Assembly (NCBI GenBank): GCA_964542895.1
Contig: CAZIWT010000054.1
Coordinates: 1 to 22,159 of the forward strand
Length of the DNA stretch: 22,159 nt
DNA from: Zymogenus sp964542895
GTDB taxonomy: Bacteria; Desulfobacterota; Zymogenia; Zymogenales; Zymogenaceae
Direction of reading: 5' to 3'
Below are positions 1 through 7,695 of this stretch, one piece after another. The notes beneath the pieces were generated by a model. That model saw nothing but the letters and a program-made list of their open reading frames with translations. It was not told the DNA's origin and did no database searches. Every line of letters starts with the position of its first letter. Positions within the stretch are counted from its first letter, which is position 1. The translations under genes were made by a program, and so were the position numbers.

Positions 1-72
1 GGCCTTTAAGCCTTTAAGAGATAACGATGACGTTTAATTCCCGTGTGGCGATAAATCCGGGGATTCAATGAC

Positions 73-618
73 ATGGGGGGAGGTATTTTAAACAAGACTC
101 TCAGGGCCCCTGCGATCCTGCTCTTCTTCACAATGCTCACGCTCGGTCTTCTCCACCTCCCGATAAAAACAGGTTTCGCCGAAACCGACGAGGAAAATCT
201 TGAATCCGTAAACAGGCTCTACGGCCTTTTCGCCCCGAAGACCACAGAGATCACCGTTACCGGGCTCCTCGAGCTGCAAAAGACGAATCGGGTCATCCTG
301 GTGGACAACCGCACCCGAAAAGAGAGGGATGTATCGATGATCCCAGGGGCGATTGACGAGGCACTCTTTGAGGAGAGAATCGAAGATTACAGAACCGACG
401 CGATCGTCGTCTACTGCACCATAGGGGTAAGGAGCGGGAGATATGTGAAGAGGTTGATAAAAGACGGGTACGACGCCTATAACCTCAAGGGTGGGATTCT
501 GGCGTGGGCCCACGCCGGGGGGCGCTTTGTCGACAAGACCGGCAAGGAGACACGTCGAGTCCACGTCTACGGAAAGAGGTGGAATCTCCTGCCGAAGGGG
601 TACGAGGGGATTTGGTAG
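73..618 (+). CDS. Exported rhodanese-like domain protein
   Basis: A 181-residue protein. The N-terminus has a basic start, a hydrophobic stretch at about residues 12-30 and a plausible signal-peptidase site after 'TGFA' (about residue 36), so the mature domain is probably periplasmic. A single rhodanese domain follows, with 'VILVDNRTRKE' near its start and the active-site loop C115-T-I-G-V-R-S. The catalytic cysteine is present, so persulfide (sulfane sulfur) transfer is chemically possible. The C-terminal 'NLLPKGYEGIW' tail is a recurrent ending in exported single-domain rhodaneses. A GGGGGAGG run lies just inside the ATG rather than upstream of it, so the exact start is uncertain, but no better ATG is seen. 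It is first of five co-directional closely spaced genes. The sulfur or selenium substrate is unknown. Confidence 0.85.
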   Translation: MGGGILNKTLRAPAILLFFTMLTLGLLHLPIKTGFAETDEENLESVNRLYGLFAPKTTEITVTGLLELQKTNRVILVDNRTRKERDVSMIPGAIDEALFEERIEDYRTDAIVVYCTIGVRSGRYVKRLIKDGYDAYNLKGGILAWAHAGGRFVDKTGKETRRVHVYGKRWNLLPKGYEGIW

Positions 619-679
619 CGGTCTCGCCCGGTCTTTTAGTAAATATTTTAGTAAATGAAATAACATGGGGAAGTGACAT

Positions 680-1534
680 ATGGAAAAAAGAGTAACGGAT
701 AGACTGTTGTTTTCGGCGTTTTTGATCGTCTCTATTTTCGGCCTTGTGATGTCCGCTCCCTCACGGTCTTCGGCGCAGGAGTTCGACACCGGCGACTACA
801 CATATATCCTAAACGCCTACGTGGATGATCGGGGGATGGTGGACTATCGGGGGCTCAAGGAGGACAGGGGACGTCTCGACACGTTTTCCCGCTCGATGGA
901 GGAGCTAAAGCCGGAGTTCTTCAACTCGTGGACGAAAAGTGAAAAGATCGCCTTTTGGATCAACGCCTACAACTCCCTGACGCTCGTTGCCATAATCGAT
1001 CACTATCCCATCAAGGCGTCGGCTGTCAGGTCCCTTGTCATACCCAAAAACAGCATCCTGCAGATACCGGGCGTCTGGACCGATCTTAAGTATCCCATGA
1101 TGGGGGGCCAGATAACCCTCGACTCCATAGAGCACAAAAGGTTGAGACCTAATTTCAACGAGCCGAGGATTCACATGGCGCTGGTCTGCGCCGCAATGGG
1201 ATGCCCGAGGCTCCTGAACAGGCCGTACAGCGGCGCCGAGCTCGACTCTCAGCTCGACGGCCAGACGAGAGATCTTCTCTCCAATAGAAAGAAGTTTCGG
1301 ATAGATAGGGAGTCGGACACGGTCTACCTGTCGTCGATCTTCAAGTGGTTCGGGGAGGACTTCGTGGCGAGATACGGAACGGAAAAGCTCTTTTCGGGCC
1401 ACAGCGTTGATGAGCGGGCCGTTCTAAATTTCATAAGCGGATACCTGGACAAAGCTTCGAGAGAGTATCTTATAAATAAAGAGTATAGGATCAGGTATCT
1501 TGACTACGACTGGACTCTGAACGAAAGGCAATAA
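680..1534 (+). CDS. DUF547 domain-containing exported protein
   Basis: A 284-residue protein. It has an N-terminal signal peptide (hydrophobic core about residues 9-26, small residues 'SSAQ' before the mature part), then a DUF547 domain. The family hallmarks 'KIAFWINAYNSLTLVAI' (about residues 93-109) and 'IHMALVCAAMGCPRL' (about 162-176) are clear. DUF547 has no established biochemical function, although the conserved Asn, His and Cys residues suggest a catalytic pocket. A GGGGAAG ribosome-binding sequence sits about 7 nt before the ATG. It lies 61 nt after the rhodanese gene and 19 nt before the TVP38 fusion gene, within the same apparent operon. The family call is firm and the function is not known. 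Confidence 0.88.
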   Translation: MEKRVTDRLLFSAFLIVSIFGLVMSAPSRSSAQEFDTGDYTYILNAYVDDRGMVDYRGLKEDRGRLDTFSRSMEELKPEFFNSWTKSEKIAFWINAYNSLTLVAIIDHYPIKASAVRSLVIPKNSILQIPGVWTDLKYPMMGGQITLDSIEHKRLRPNFNEPRIHMALVCAAMGCPRLLNRPYSGAELDSQLDGQTRDLLSNRKKFRIDRESDTVYLSSIFKWFGEDFVARYGTEKLFSGHSVDERAVLNFISGYLDKASREYLINKEYRIRYLDYDWTLNERQ

Positions 1535-1553
1535 CCTTTAAAGGAAAAGCAAT

Positions 1554-3815
1554 ATGGACGGAAAAATGACGGAAAAAGGGAACGCCGGTGAAGGGGGGAA
1601 GGGGGGCGGGCTCCTAAAGCCCATCATTCTTATTGCAATCATACTCGCCCTCTTTATCCTGGTGCGGGTCTTCGGGATAGGGGACAGGCTCGGCGAGATC
1701 AAGGGATTCATAGAGAGGTTCGGCGCGTGGGGGCCGCTGGTATTTGTCGGCATCTACGTCGTAGCGACGGTGCTGGTGATTCCCGGCTCCCCCCTGAGCA
1801 TCATCGCCGGCGCCATTTTCGGGTCTTTTGTGGGGGTTGTCGTTGTCATATTCGGCGCCACAATAGGCGCGAGCTTCGCCTTCCTTATAAGCCGCTACTT
1901 CGCCCGGGAGTCTGTCGCCGGCTGGATTTCAAGAAAGGAGTCATTCGCGAATTTGGACAGGATGACCGAAGAGCACGGCTCGGTAATCGTCGCCCTGACC
2001 CGCCTCGTGCCGATATTCCCCTTCAACCTCCTGAACTACGCCTTCGGGCTGACGAGGGTCCGATTTTTCACGTATGTCTTCTGGTCGTTCTTTTGTATGC
2101 TCCCCGGCACCATCATGTACGTAGTCGGCGCCGACCTGGTCTTTACGGCCATCGCAGAGGGGAGGGTGCCTCTATCTTTGATCGGAATCTTGGCTGTGGC
2201 GATCGTCTTTGTGACAGTGGTGGTTAGGTACGCGCGAAAAAGCCTACATGAAAAGGAGAGAAATGTGGAAATGGGAAGCGTTGGCGAGATTTCAACGAAA
2301 GCCGTGCCGGAGCTCTCGCCGAATGACGTCCACAATAAAACGCTCCTTTCAAACACCCACCCCATCGACTGGGTAAATCCGGTGCCGGAGCCTGTCTACA
2401 ACCTCGTCGTCATCGGCGGGGGGACGGCTGGCCTGGTATGTGCCGCCGGGGCGGGGGGCCTGGGGGCTAAGGTCGCCCTTATCGAGGGCGGGCTTCTGGG
2501 GGGGGACTGCCTCAACAGCGGGTGCGTTCCCTCGAAGGCGATCATCAGATCATCCCGGTCGGCCGCCGACATCACGGACGCCAACAGGTTCGGGGTCAAT
2601 CTGTCCGGCAAAGTCAACGTGGATTTTAGCGCCGTCATGGAGAGGATGCGAAGGCTCAGGGCGGATATCAGCGCCCACGACTCGGCAAGGCGGTTCTCAG
2701 AGGAGTTCGGAGTCCACGTCTTTCTGGGCGAGGGGAAATTCACGGGCCCCCGGACCGTTTCCGTCAACGGGGCGACCCTCTCCTTTAAAAGGGCGGTCAT
2801 CGCCACCGGCACCAGGCCCGCAGAGCCGCCGATCAAGGGACTTAAAGAAGCCGGGTATTTGACCAACGAGACGATCTTCTCCCTGACAAGACGACCCGGT
2901 CACCTCGTGATAATCGGCGGTGGGCCCATCGGGTGCGAGCTCGCCCAGACTTTTCGTCGGCTCGGGTCGAAGGTCACGGTCGTGGAGATGGCGGACCAGT
3001 TTCTCATCCGTGAGGACAAGGACGCCGCCGACATTTTAAAGGAGGCCTTTGAAAGCGAAGGGATTAAGATCCTTTTGGGAACGGCGGTCAAGGAGGTCGC
3101 GAAAAAGGGCAAAAAGAAGATCGTAACCGTGGTAAAAGACGGTATTGAGAAAAATATTTCGGCAGATGAGATATTAGTGGGCGTCGGAAGGATCCCCAAC
3201 GTGGAGGGCCTTAACCTCGAGGCCGCTGGGGTGAAATACAACAGGTTCGGTGTTATAGTTGACGACAGGCTCAGGACGTCGAACCGGCGCATCTACGGAG
3301 CCGGCGACGTCGCCATCCCCTACAAGTTCACGCACACGGCGGACGCCTCGGCGAGGATCGTCATCCAGAACGCCCTCTTTTTCGGCCGAAAGAGGCTGTC
3401 GGCCCTCACCGTCCCCTGGACGACCTACACCGACCCGGAGATCGCCCACGTGGGGATGTACGAGCGGGACGCCGAGGGCAAGGGCATTAAGGTTACCACC
3501 TTCAAACAGGAGTTGAGGGACGTGGACAGGGCGGTCCTGGACGGTGAAATGGGCGGATTCGTCAAGGTTCACGTCAGGGAGGGGACCGACAGGATCCTCG
3601 GGGCGACCATCGTGGCCAGGCACGCCGGGGAGATGATAAGCGAGATTACGGCGGCCATGAGGGCGGGCCTCGGTCTCGGCTCCCTCTCGTCGGTGATTCA
3701 CCCCTACCCCACCCAGGCGGAGGCGATAAGGCAGTTAGGGGATAAATACAATCGAACCAAGCTCACGCCGATGGTAAAAAAGATATTCAAGGCGTGGCTT
3801 TCGTTGAACAGGTAA
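1554..3815 (+). CDS. TVP38/DedA-like membrane domain fused to mercuric-reductase-like FAD/NAD(P) disulfide oxidoreductase
   Basis: A 753-residue two-domain protein. Residues about 20-225 form a multi-span SNARE-associated/TVP38-TMEM64 domain, with the family-type 'VIPGSPLSIIAGAIFG' and 'LTRLVPIFPFNLLNYAFGLT' stretches. After a soluble linker, residues about 282-753 are a class-I pyridine nucleotide-disulfide oxidoreductase. It has a GGGTAG FAD-binding loop (about 289-294), redox cysteines C319 and C324 in 'GGDCLNSGCVPSK', a second dinucleotide loop 'IIGGGPIGCELA', and 'YGAGDVA' for FAD. At the C-terminal catalytic motif it reads H716-P-Y-P-T-Q-A-E, so a Tyr occupies the place of the acid/base His of lipoamide dehydrogenase. 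It lacks the N-terminal metal-binding domain and the C-terminal vicinal cysteines of true MerA, so mercury reduction is not supported. The fusion tethers the flavoprotein to the inner membrane. AAGGA lies upstream of the ATG. The next gene is 16 nt away. Confidence 0.88.
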   Translation: MDGKMTEKGNAGEGGKGGGLLKPIILIAIILALFILVRVFGIGDRLGEIKGFIERFGAWGPLVFVGIYVVATVLVIPGSPLSIIAGAIFGSFVGVVVVIFGATIGASFAFLISRYFARESVAGWISRKESFANLDRMTEEHGSVIVALTRLVPIFPFNLLNYAFGLTRVRFFTYVFWSFFCMLPGTIMYVVGADLVFTAIAEGRVPLSLIGILAVAIVFVTVVVRYARKSLHEKERNVEMGSVGEISTKAVPELSPNDVHNKTLLSNTHPIDWVNPVPEPVYNLVVIGGGTAGLVCAAGAGGLGAKVALIEGGLLGGDCLNSGCVPSKAIIRSSRSAADITDANRFGVNLSGKVNVDFSAVMERMRRLRADISAHDSARRFSEEFGVHVFLGEGKFTGPRTVSVNGATLSFKRAVIATGTRPAEPPIKGLKEAGYLTNETIFSLTRRPGHLVIIGGGPIGCELAQTFRRLGSKVTVVEMADQFLIREDKDAADILKEAFESEGIKILLGTAVKEVAKKGKKKIVTVVKDGIEKNISADEILVGVGRIPNVEGLNLEAAGVKYNRFGVIVDDRLRTSNRRIYGAGDVAIPYKFTHTADASARIVIQNALFFGRKRLSALTVPWTTYTDPEIAHVGMYERDAEGKGIKVTTFKQELRDVDRAVLDGEMGGFVKVHVREGTDRILGATIVARHAGEMISEITAAMRAGLGLGSLSSVIHPYPTQAEAIRQLGDKYNRTKLTPMVKKIFKAWLSLNR

Positions 3816-3831
3816 TTTAAGTCCCCTTCGG

Positions 3832-5244
3832 ATGGAAAAGACGATCGGTAGAAGAGAAGGCCAAAAAAGATATGAAGGGAGTCGTAAAATAAAGCGCCTG
3901 ATCGTCTTCACGAAATACCCGACGCCCCACGGGGTAAAGACCCGCCTCGTCCCTAAGCTTGGGGGGGAGGGGGCGGCGAACATCCACCGGATGATGACGG
4001 AACACACGGTCGCAACCGCCCGGGCTTTCTCTGCTAACCATCCAGTTGAGATCGAGATCCGCCATTTCGGCGCAAGGGGGGGAAGGTTCAAAAAGTGGCT
4101 CTCACATTACTCCCAAGAATTGATATACCGCCCCCAGGGGAGGGGCGACCTGGGGAGAAGGATGGAGGGGGCGTTCGCCGAAGCTTTCAGGGACGGCGTC
4201 GATCACGCCCTCCTCTTCGGCGTAGACATCCCCCGCCTCACGCCGAAGATCATCGAGTCCGCCTTTAATATCCTCGAATCCTCCGATGTGGCGCTGGGCC
4301 CCGCGAAAGACGGCGGGTATTACCTCGTCGGGCTGAAAAGAGGGATGAAGCGGAAGGCTCTGAGAAGGCTCTTTTCCGGGATTCGGTGGGGAACTGACGG
4401 GGTGCTGGCGGAAACCGTAAAGGCCGCCCGAAGGGAGGGATTGAGCCTCGCCCTCCTCGACAGGCTGGCGGACGTGGACAGGCCGGAAGACCTTTCCCTC
4501 TGGGAGGAGGTGGAGAAAAAGACGGAGGCGTTCAATCCGAGTCGAATCTCCATAGTAATTCCGACGCTGAACGAGGCGGAAAATATCGCAAAGACGATCG
4601 GTTCGGCCGGAAGAGTGAAAAACGTCGAGATCATCGTCACCGACGGAGGAAGCACGGACGACACGATAAGAATCGCCCGATCCATTGGGGCGAAGGTAAT
4701 CGAAAGCTCTCCACCGAGGGGAAGGCAGCTGAACGACGGGGCGAGGGCCGCCTCCGGCGACGTCCTGCTGTTTCTCCACGCGGACACGATCCTCCCCGAA
4801 CGATACGACCGGGAGATATTTTGCATCATGAAAAACCCCGGGGTCTCGCTGGGGGCTTTTCGTCTGGGGATAGGGGGAAGGGGGCTTCTCCTTAGGCTCG
4901 TCTCCTTTAACGCAAATATAAGATCGCGCCTTTTCGGGCTCCCCTACGGCGATCAGGGATTCTTCCTGTCGAGGCGCCTCTTCGAGGGCGTCGGCGGTTT
5001 TTTGGAGATCCCGATCATGGAGGACTACGAGCTGGCGGGAAGGCTCAAAAAGATCGGCGACGTTATCATCGCGAGATGTCCCGTGACAACCTCGAAAAGG
5101 AGGTGGGAGCGTCTCGGTGTGATCAGGACTACCGCGATAAACCAGATTGTAGTTTTGGGATACCACCTTGGGATATCGCCTGAACGTCTCTCAAAATGGT
5201 ATAATCGGAAGAGGGGGATCGAGGCAAAAGATAAAATAAAGTGA
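3832..5244 (+). CDS. Fused TIGR04282-TIGR04283 glycosyltransferase (rSAM/selenodomain- or arsenosugar-associated)
   Basis: A 470-residue fusion of two transferases. Residues about 22-205 match the DUF2064/TIGR04282 type: 'IVFTKYPTPHGVKTRL' near the start, then 'LFGVDIPRLTP' and 'LGPAKDGGYYLVGL'. Residues about 238-460 form a GT-A family 2 domain of the TIGR04283 type: 'ISIVIPTLNEAENI', 'DGGSTDDT' from D271, the metal/nucleotide-sugar motif 'FLHADT' (314-319), 'YGDQGFFL' and 'IMEDYELAGRLK'. The two families are usually separate neighbouring genes; NCBI names both as arsenosugar-biosynthesis glycosyltransferases from genome context. Acceptor and donor are not established. The ATG at 3832 is the only in-frame ATG before the first domain, but no convincing Shine-Dalgarno sequence precedes it. 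The spacing to both neighbours (16 and 13 nt) supports an operon. Confidence 0.85.
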   Translation: MEKTIGRREGQKRYEGSRKIKRLIVFTKYPTPHGVKTRLVPKLGGEGAANIHRMMTEHTVATARAFSANHPVEIEIRHFGARGGRFKKWLSHYSQELIYRPQGRGDLGRRMEGAFAEAFRDGVDHALLFGVDIPRLTPKIIESAFNILESSDVALGPAKDGGYYLVGLKRGMKRKALRRLFSGIRWGTDGVLAETVKAARREGLSLALLDRLADVDRPEDLSLWEEVEKKTEAFNPSRISIVIPTLNEAENIAKTIGSAGRVKNVEIIVTDGGSTDDTIRIARSIGAKVIESSPPRGRQLNDGARAASGDVLLFLHADTILPERYDREIFCIMKNPGVSLGAFRLGIGGRGLLLRLVSFNANIRSRLFGLPYGDQGFFLSRRLFEGVGGFLEIPIMEDYELAGRLKKIGDVIIARCPVTTSKRRWERLGVIRTTAINQIVVLGYHLGISPERLSKWYNRKRGIEAKDKIK

Positions 5245-5257
5245 GGAACTAATTACT

Positions 5258-6046
5258 ATGACAAATGAGGCAACTATCAGGCTCGGATTTTTTTTCGGGG
5301 TATTTATACTCTTTGCGGTTTTGGAGATGATAATCCCCCGGAGGGCCCTCAGGGCGTCCAAGGGGGGCCGGTGGACGGCGAACATCGGGATTACGATGGT
5401 GGATACGGCCCTTGTGAGGCTCATCTTCAGCTCGGGTGCCGTGGGAGTCGCAATCTTCGTCTCCGGGCGGAACCTGGGGATCTTAAACATGATCGAGATT
5501 CCGTACTGGGCGGCCGTGGTGATCTCGGTGGTCGTCCTCGACCTCGTTATATACCTCCAGCACGTCATGTTTCACACAATCCCCCTCCTCTGGCGGCTTC
5601 ACCGGATGCACCACACCGACCTGGACATCGACGTCACCAGCGGGACCCGCTTTCATCCATTGGAGATCGTGCTTTCTATGGGGATAAAGATCGGGGCGAT
5701 CTTCTTTCTTGGGGCGCCGCCCCTATCCGTCCTGATCTTCGAGGTCGTTCTCAACGCCGCATCTATGTTCAACCACAGCAATATCTATATCCCGATCGAG
5801 CTTGACCGAATACTTCGGCTGTTGGTTGTGACGCCGGACATGCACCGGGTCCATCACTCGGTCATAATCAAGGAGTTCAACTCAAATTTCGGCTTCAGCG
5901 TCTCCTGGTGGGATCGGCTCCTTGGAACATACCGCCCCCAGCCGAAGATGGGGCATAATGATATGAAGATAGGGCTGGCTATGATAAGGGATGAGAGGAA
6001 GCTGTCGCTTTTTCATCTCCTGGTGCAGCCCTTCGGCAGAAAGTAG
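5258..6046 (+). CDS. Sterol desaturase / fatty acid hydroxylase family membrane protein
   Basis: A 262-residue integral membrane protein with the histidine clusters of the di-iron fatty acid hydroxylase superfamily: HVMFH (102-106), HRMHH (115-119), FNHSN (about 170-174) and HRVHH (196-200). Four or so hydrophobic segments surround them, near residues 5-25, 40-70, 82-105 and 143-165. The family hydroxylates, desaturates or cleaves bonds in lipids using a di-iron centre and O2. Oxygen use is notable if the host is an anaerobe. The SD-like GTGAGGA overlaps the stop of the preceding gene and gives good spacing to the ATG, so translation is probably coupled. It is the last gene of the five-gene block and is followed by a 278-nt gap. 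The lipid substrate cannot be told from sequence. Confidence 0.87.
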   Translation: MTNEATIRLGFFFGVFILFAVLEMIIPRRALRASKGGRWTANIGITMVDTALVRLIFSSGAVGVAIFVSGRNLGILNMIEIPYWAAVVISVVVLDLVIYLQHVMFHTIPLLWRLHRMHHTDLDIDVTSGTRFHPLEIVLSMGIKIGAIFFLGAPPLSVLIFEVVLNAASMFNHSNIYIPIELDRILRLLVVTPDMHRVHHSVIIKEFNSNFGFSVSWWDRLLGTYRPQPKMGHNDMKIGLAMIRDERKLSLFHLLVQPFGRK

Positions 6047-6244
6047 GGTCGTTCGATTTCAGGTGGTCTATCTTTTCTAATAATTTCATGTCTATTCCAA
6101 CCGTTTCCCCCTTGCGGGCAGAGCTAAGAGATGTCTTGTTTTGCTTTTTATGTTTTTAACAATCTATCCCATTCAGCCGAACCAATGCTTTCAACGGCTT
6201 ACGAGTTTTCGCAATCCCCTAAATTTGGGTGTTAAAAAAAAGAG

Positions 6245-6273
6245 TTGTTTATTTCAGTTAATTCCTCTATAAT
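6245..6273 (+). promoter_or_regulatory. Sigma-70-type promoter for the hemolysin III/PAQR gene
   Basis: TTGTTT at 6245-6250 and a perfect TATAAT at 6268-6273 are separated by exactly 17 nt. Transcription would begin near 6280 and give a leader of about 45 nt before the GTG start at 6325. This makes the gene independent of the five-gene operon to its left. Confidence 0.65.
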
Positions 6274-6275
6274 TC

Positions 6276-6303
6276 ATCTGCAAAATCTCTTAAAATTGCA
6301 GAT
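6276..6303 (+). repeat. Perfect 8-bp inverted repeat at the expected start of transcription
   Basis: ATCTGCAA (6276-6283) is followed 12 nt later by its exact reverse complement TTGCAGAT (6296-6303). It begins 3 nt after the -10 box. That position suits a repressor operator, or a 5'-UTR hairpin in the mRNA. The choice between the two is inference. Confidence 0.5.
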
Positions 6304-6324
6304 AAAAAATTTTAGATCGGAAAA

Positions 6325-7017
6325 GTGGAAGTGGAAGAAGCTGCAAAGAAGCAAAAAACACCTGACTGGATGACCCCCGATTGGGAGAATCAGAGCCAGA
6401 GAGAGGAGATTGCGAACAGCATCGTGCACGGTATCGGCGCGGCGTTGAGCATCGCCGGATTGGTGATACTGGTGGTATTTGCAAGTCTCCGCGGCGACGC
6501 GTGGCGCGTTGTGAGCTTCAGCATATACGGTGCAACGCTGATAGTTCTATACAGCGTCTCCACGCTGTTTCACGGATTCAGAAAACCCAAGATAAAGCGC
6601 TTTTTTCGCCTCCTCGACCTCTCCGCAATTTATCTCCTGATCGCCGGCTCCTACACACCTTTAACCCTTGTTTCAATGCGGGGTCCCTGGGGGTGGACAC
6701 TCTTCGGTGTGATCTGGGGATTGGCCATAGTCGGGATTGTTTTTAAAATGATATTTCGGGACCGTTTCGAGCTCGTTTCTTTTGGAATCTACATCATGAT
6801 GGGTTGGTTGATACTCATTGCCATCAAGCCCATGCTCGAAATGCTGCCTCCCGGTATGGTGCTTTGGTTGTTTATCGGCGGAGCAAGCTACATGCTGGGG
6901 CTGCTCTTCTATATTCTCAGGAAAATCCCGTTTCATCACACACTGTGGCATCTTTTTGTTTTAGGTGGAAGCATTTCCCATTTCTTGGGGATGCTCTTCT
7001 ATTTGACGAAGAAGTAG
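6325..7017 (+). CDS. Hemolysin III / PAQR (YqfA-like) family membrane protein
   Basis: A 230-residue protein with about seven hydrophobic segments, the usual size for the family. The PAQR signatures are present: 'REEIANSIVHGIGAAL' near residue 30, 'VSTLFHGF' around 75-82, 'GSYTPLTLV' around 107-115, and a C-terminal 'HHTLWHLFVLGGSISHF' carrying the metal-ligand-type histidines. Bacterial members are annotated as hemolysin III, but the superfamily also includes adiponectin-receptor-like zinc hydrolases, so the true activity is open. The start is probably GTG at 6325. A second GTG at 6331 and an ATG at 6370 are possible, and none has a strong SD. The gene has its own promoter and palindrome just upstream. 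Confidence 0.85.
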   Translation: MEVEEAAKKQKTPDWMTPDWENQSQREEIANSIVHGIGAALSIAGLVILVVFASLRGDAWRVVSFSIYGATLIVLYSVSTLFHGFRKPKIKRFFRLLDLSAIYLLIAGSYTPLTLVSMRGPWGWTLFGVIWGLAIVGIVFKMIFRDRFELVSFGIYIMMGWLILIAIKPMLEMLPPGMVLWLFIGGASYMLGLLFYILRKIPFHHTLWHLFVLGGSISHFLGMLFYLTKK

Positions 7018-7695
7018 TGATAATTGAATAAAAAACAGATTGTTATTGAGCATTTCAGTACAATATAGGGCAAATAAGAGAATGTAAAATGTCCCGAAGG
7101 GGCGCTCAATTAAGAATTATGCAATGGTAGAAATCCTTTATCGTCAAACATAGCCTGTTCGTATATCAGTGAATCGATCTTCGAATCCTATTTACCCGCG
7201 CATGCATTCATTAAAGGTTATTGAAACTCTTATCGTTTTTTCCTTTGAGCATATAGGTCTTGCAGGGTTTTTGTTTGACCAAATTTGCGGGGTCGAAAAC
7301 CCGGATCTGATTGACAGAGACCGACAAAGGGGATCTACATATACGCTAATGGTTTTCCCTTGACAAATTCCCTTCCCCCATATATTATAATTTCCGCAAG
7401 GGGGGGGCGGCTGGATTATCGAAGCGGTCATGAGAGCCCCGGTAACAATGATTGGGTTATACATAATGAGCAAGGCCTTTATTTCGACCGTCGGCGGCGT
7501 GATAGAGGTTTTTTTACGCCGATGTGTCAGCAGGTGGATCACATATAAATATTTAGATCCGGGGCCTCAAGCGGCAGGTTTCCTTACACATAGTCCAAAA
7601 AACTGTCTACAAAGGATTCAACATAGTTTCGGCCGGGGTAACGATAAGATCGATAAATGAAGCGAGCAGGTAAAATATTCTGAGGAGTCGTATCG
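7018..7695 (+). other. Long intergenic region and leader before the P-type ATPase
   Basis: Of these 678 nt I see no convincing gene. Short open frames on both strands lack SD sites and recognisable protein features. The right part (about 7395-7695) is probably the transcribed leader of the ATPase gene, given the promoter at 7360-7388. It holds a 6-bp stem (CGGCGT 7495-7500 with ACGCCG 7516-7521) enclosing a T-rich loop, a G8 run near 7400, and the GAGGAG ribosome-binding site at 7682-7687. I could not match the leader to a known riboswitch consensus. Confidence 0.5.
7360..7388 (+). promoter_or_regulatory. Strong sigma-70-type promoter upstream of the P-type ATPase
   Basis: A perfect TTGACA at 7360-7365 is followed by an AT-rich stretch ending TATATTATAAT (7381-7391). 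TATTAT at 7383-7388 gives a 17-nt spacer; TATATT would give 15 and TATAAT 20. The predicted start near 7395 leaves an unusually long leader of about 300 nt. Confidence 0.6.

Noticed and set aside
2..37. A possible C-terminal fragment of an upstream gene reading to a TAA at 35-37
   Set aside because: Eleven codons at the window edge are too few to support a gene, although the operon may well extend leftwards.
2283..3815. Calling the flavoprotein half a true mercuric reductase (merA)
   Set aside because: No metal-binding N-terminal domain, no C-terminal vicinal cysteines and no mer genes nearby.
4102..5166. A 354-codon minus-strand open frame inside the glycosyltransferase fusion
   Set aside because: The + strand product carries both transferase signatures; the antisense frame shows none and follows from GC-rich codon bias.
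7180..7188. TTCGAATCC resembling a tRNA T-loop, suggesting a tRNA or attachment-site remnant
   Set aside because: The flanking bases do not pair as a T-stem and no acceptor or anticodon arm is found nearby.
7430..7660. A 76-codon open frame in the ATPase leader
   Set aside because: It has no good ribosome-binding site, no recognisable protein features, and sits in what is probably an untranslated leader.
7392..7695. A manganese (yybP-ykoY) or NiCo riboswitch in the ATPase leader
   Set aside because: I could not find the conserved core sequences of either class by eye; a covariance search would settle it.
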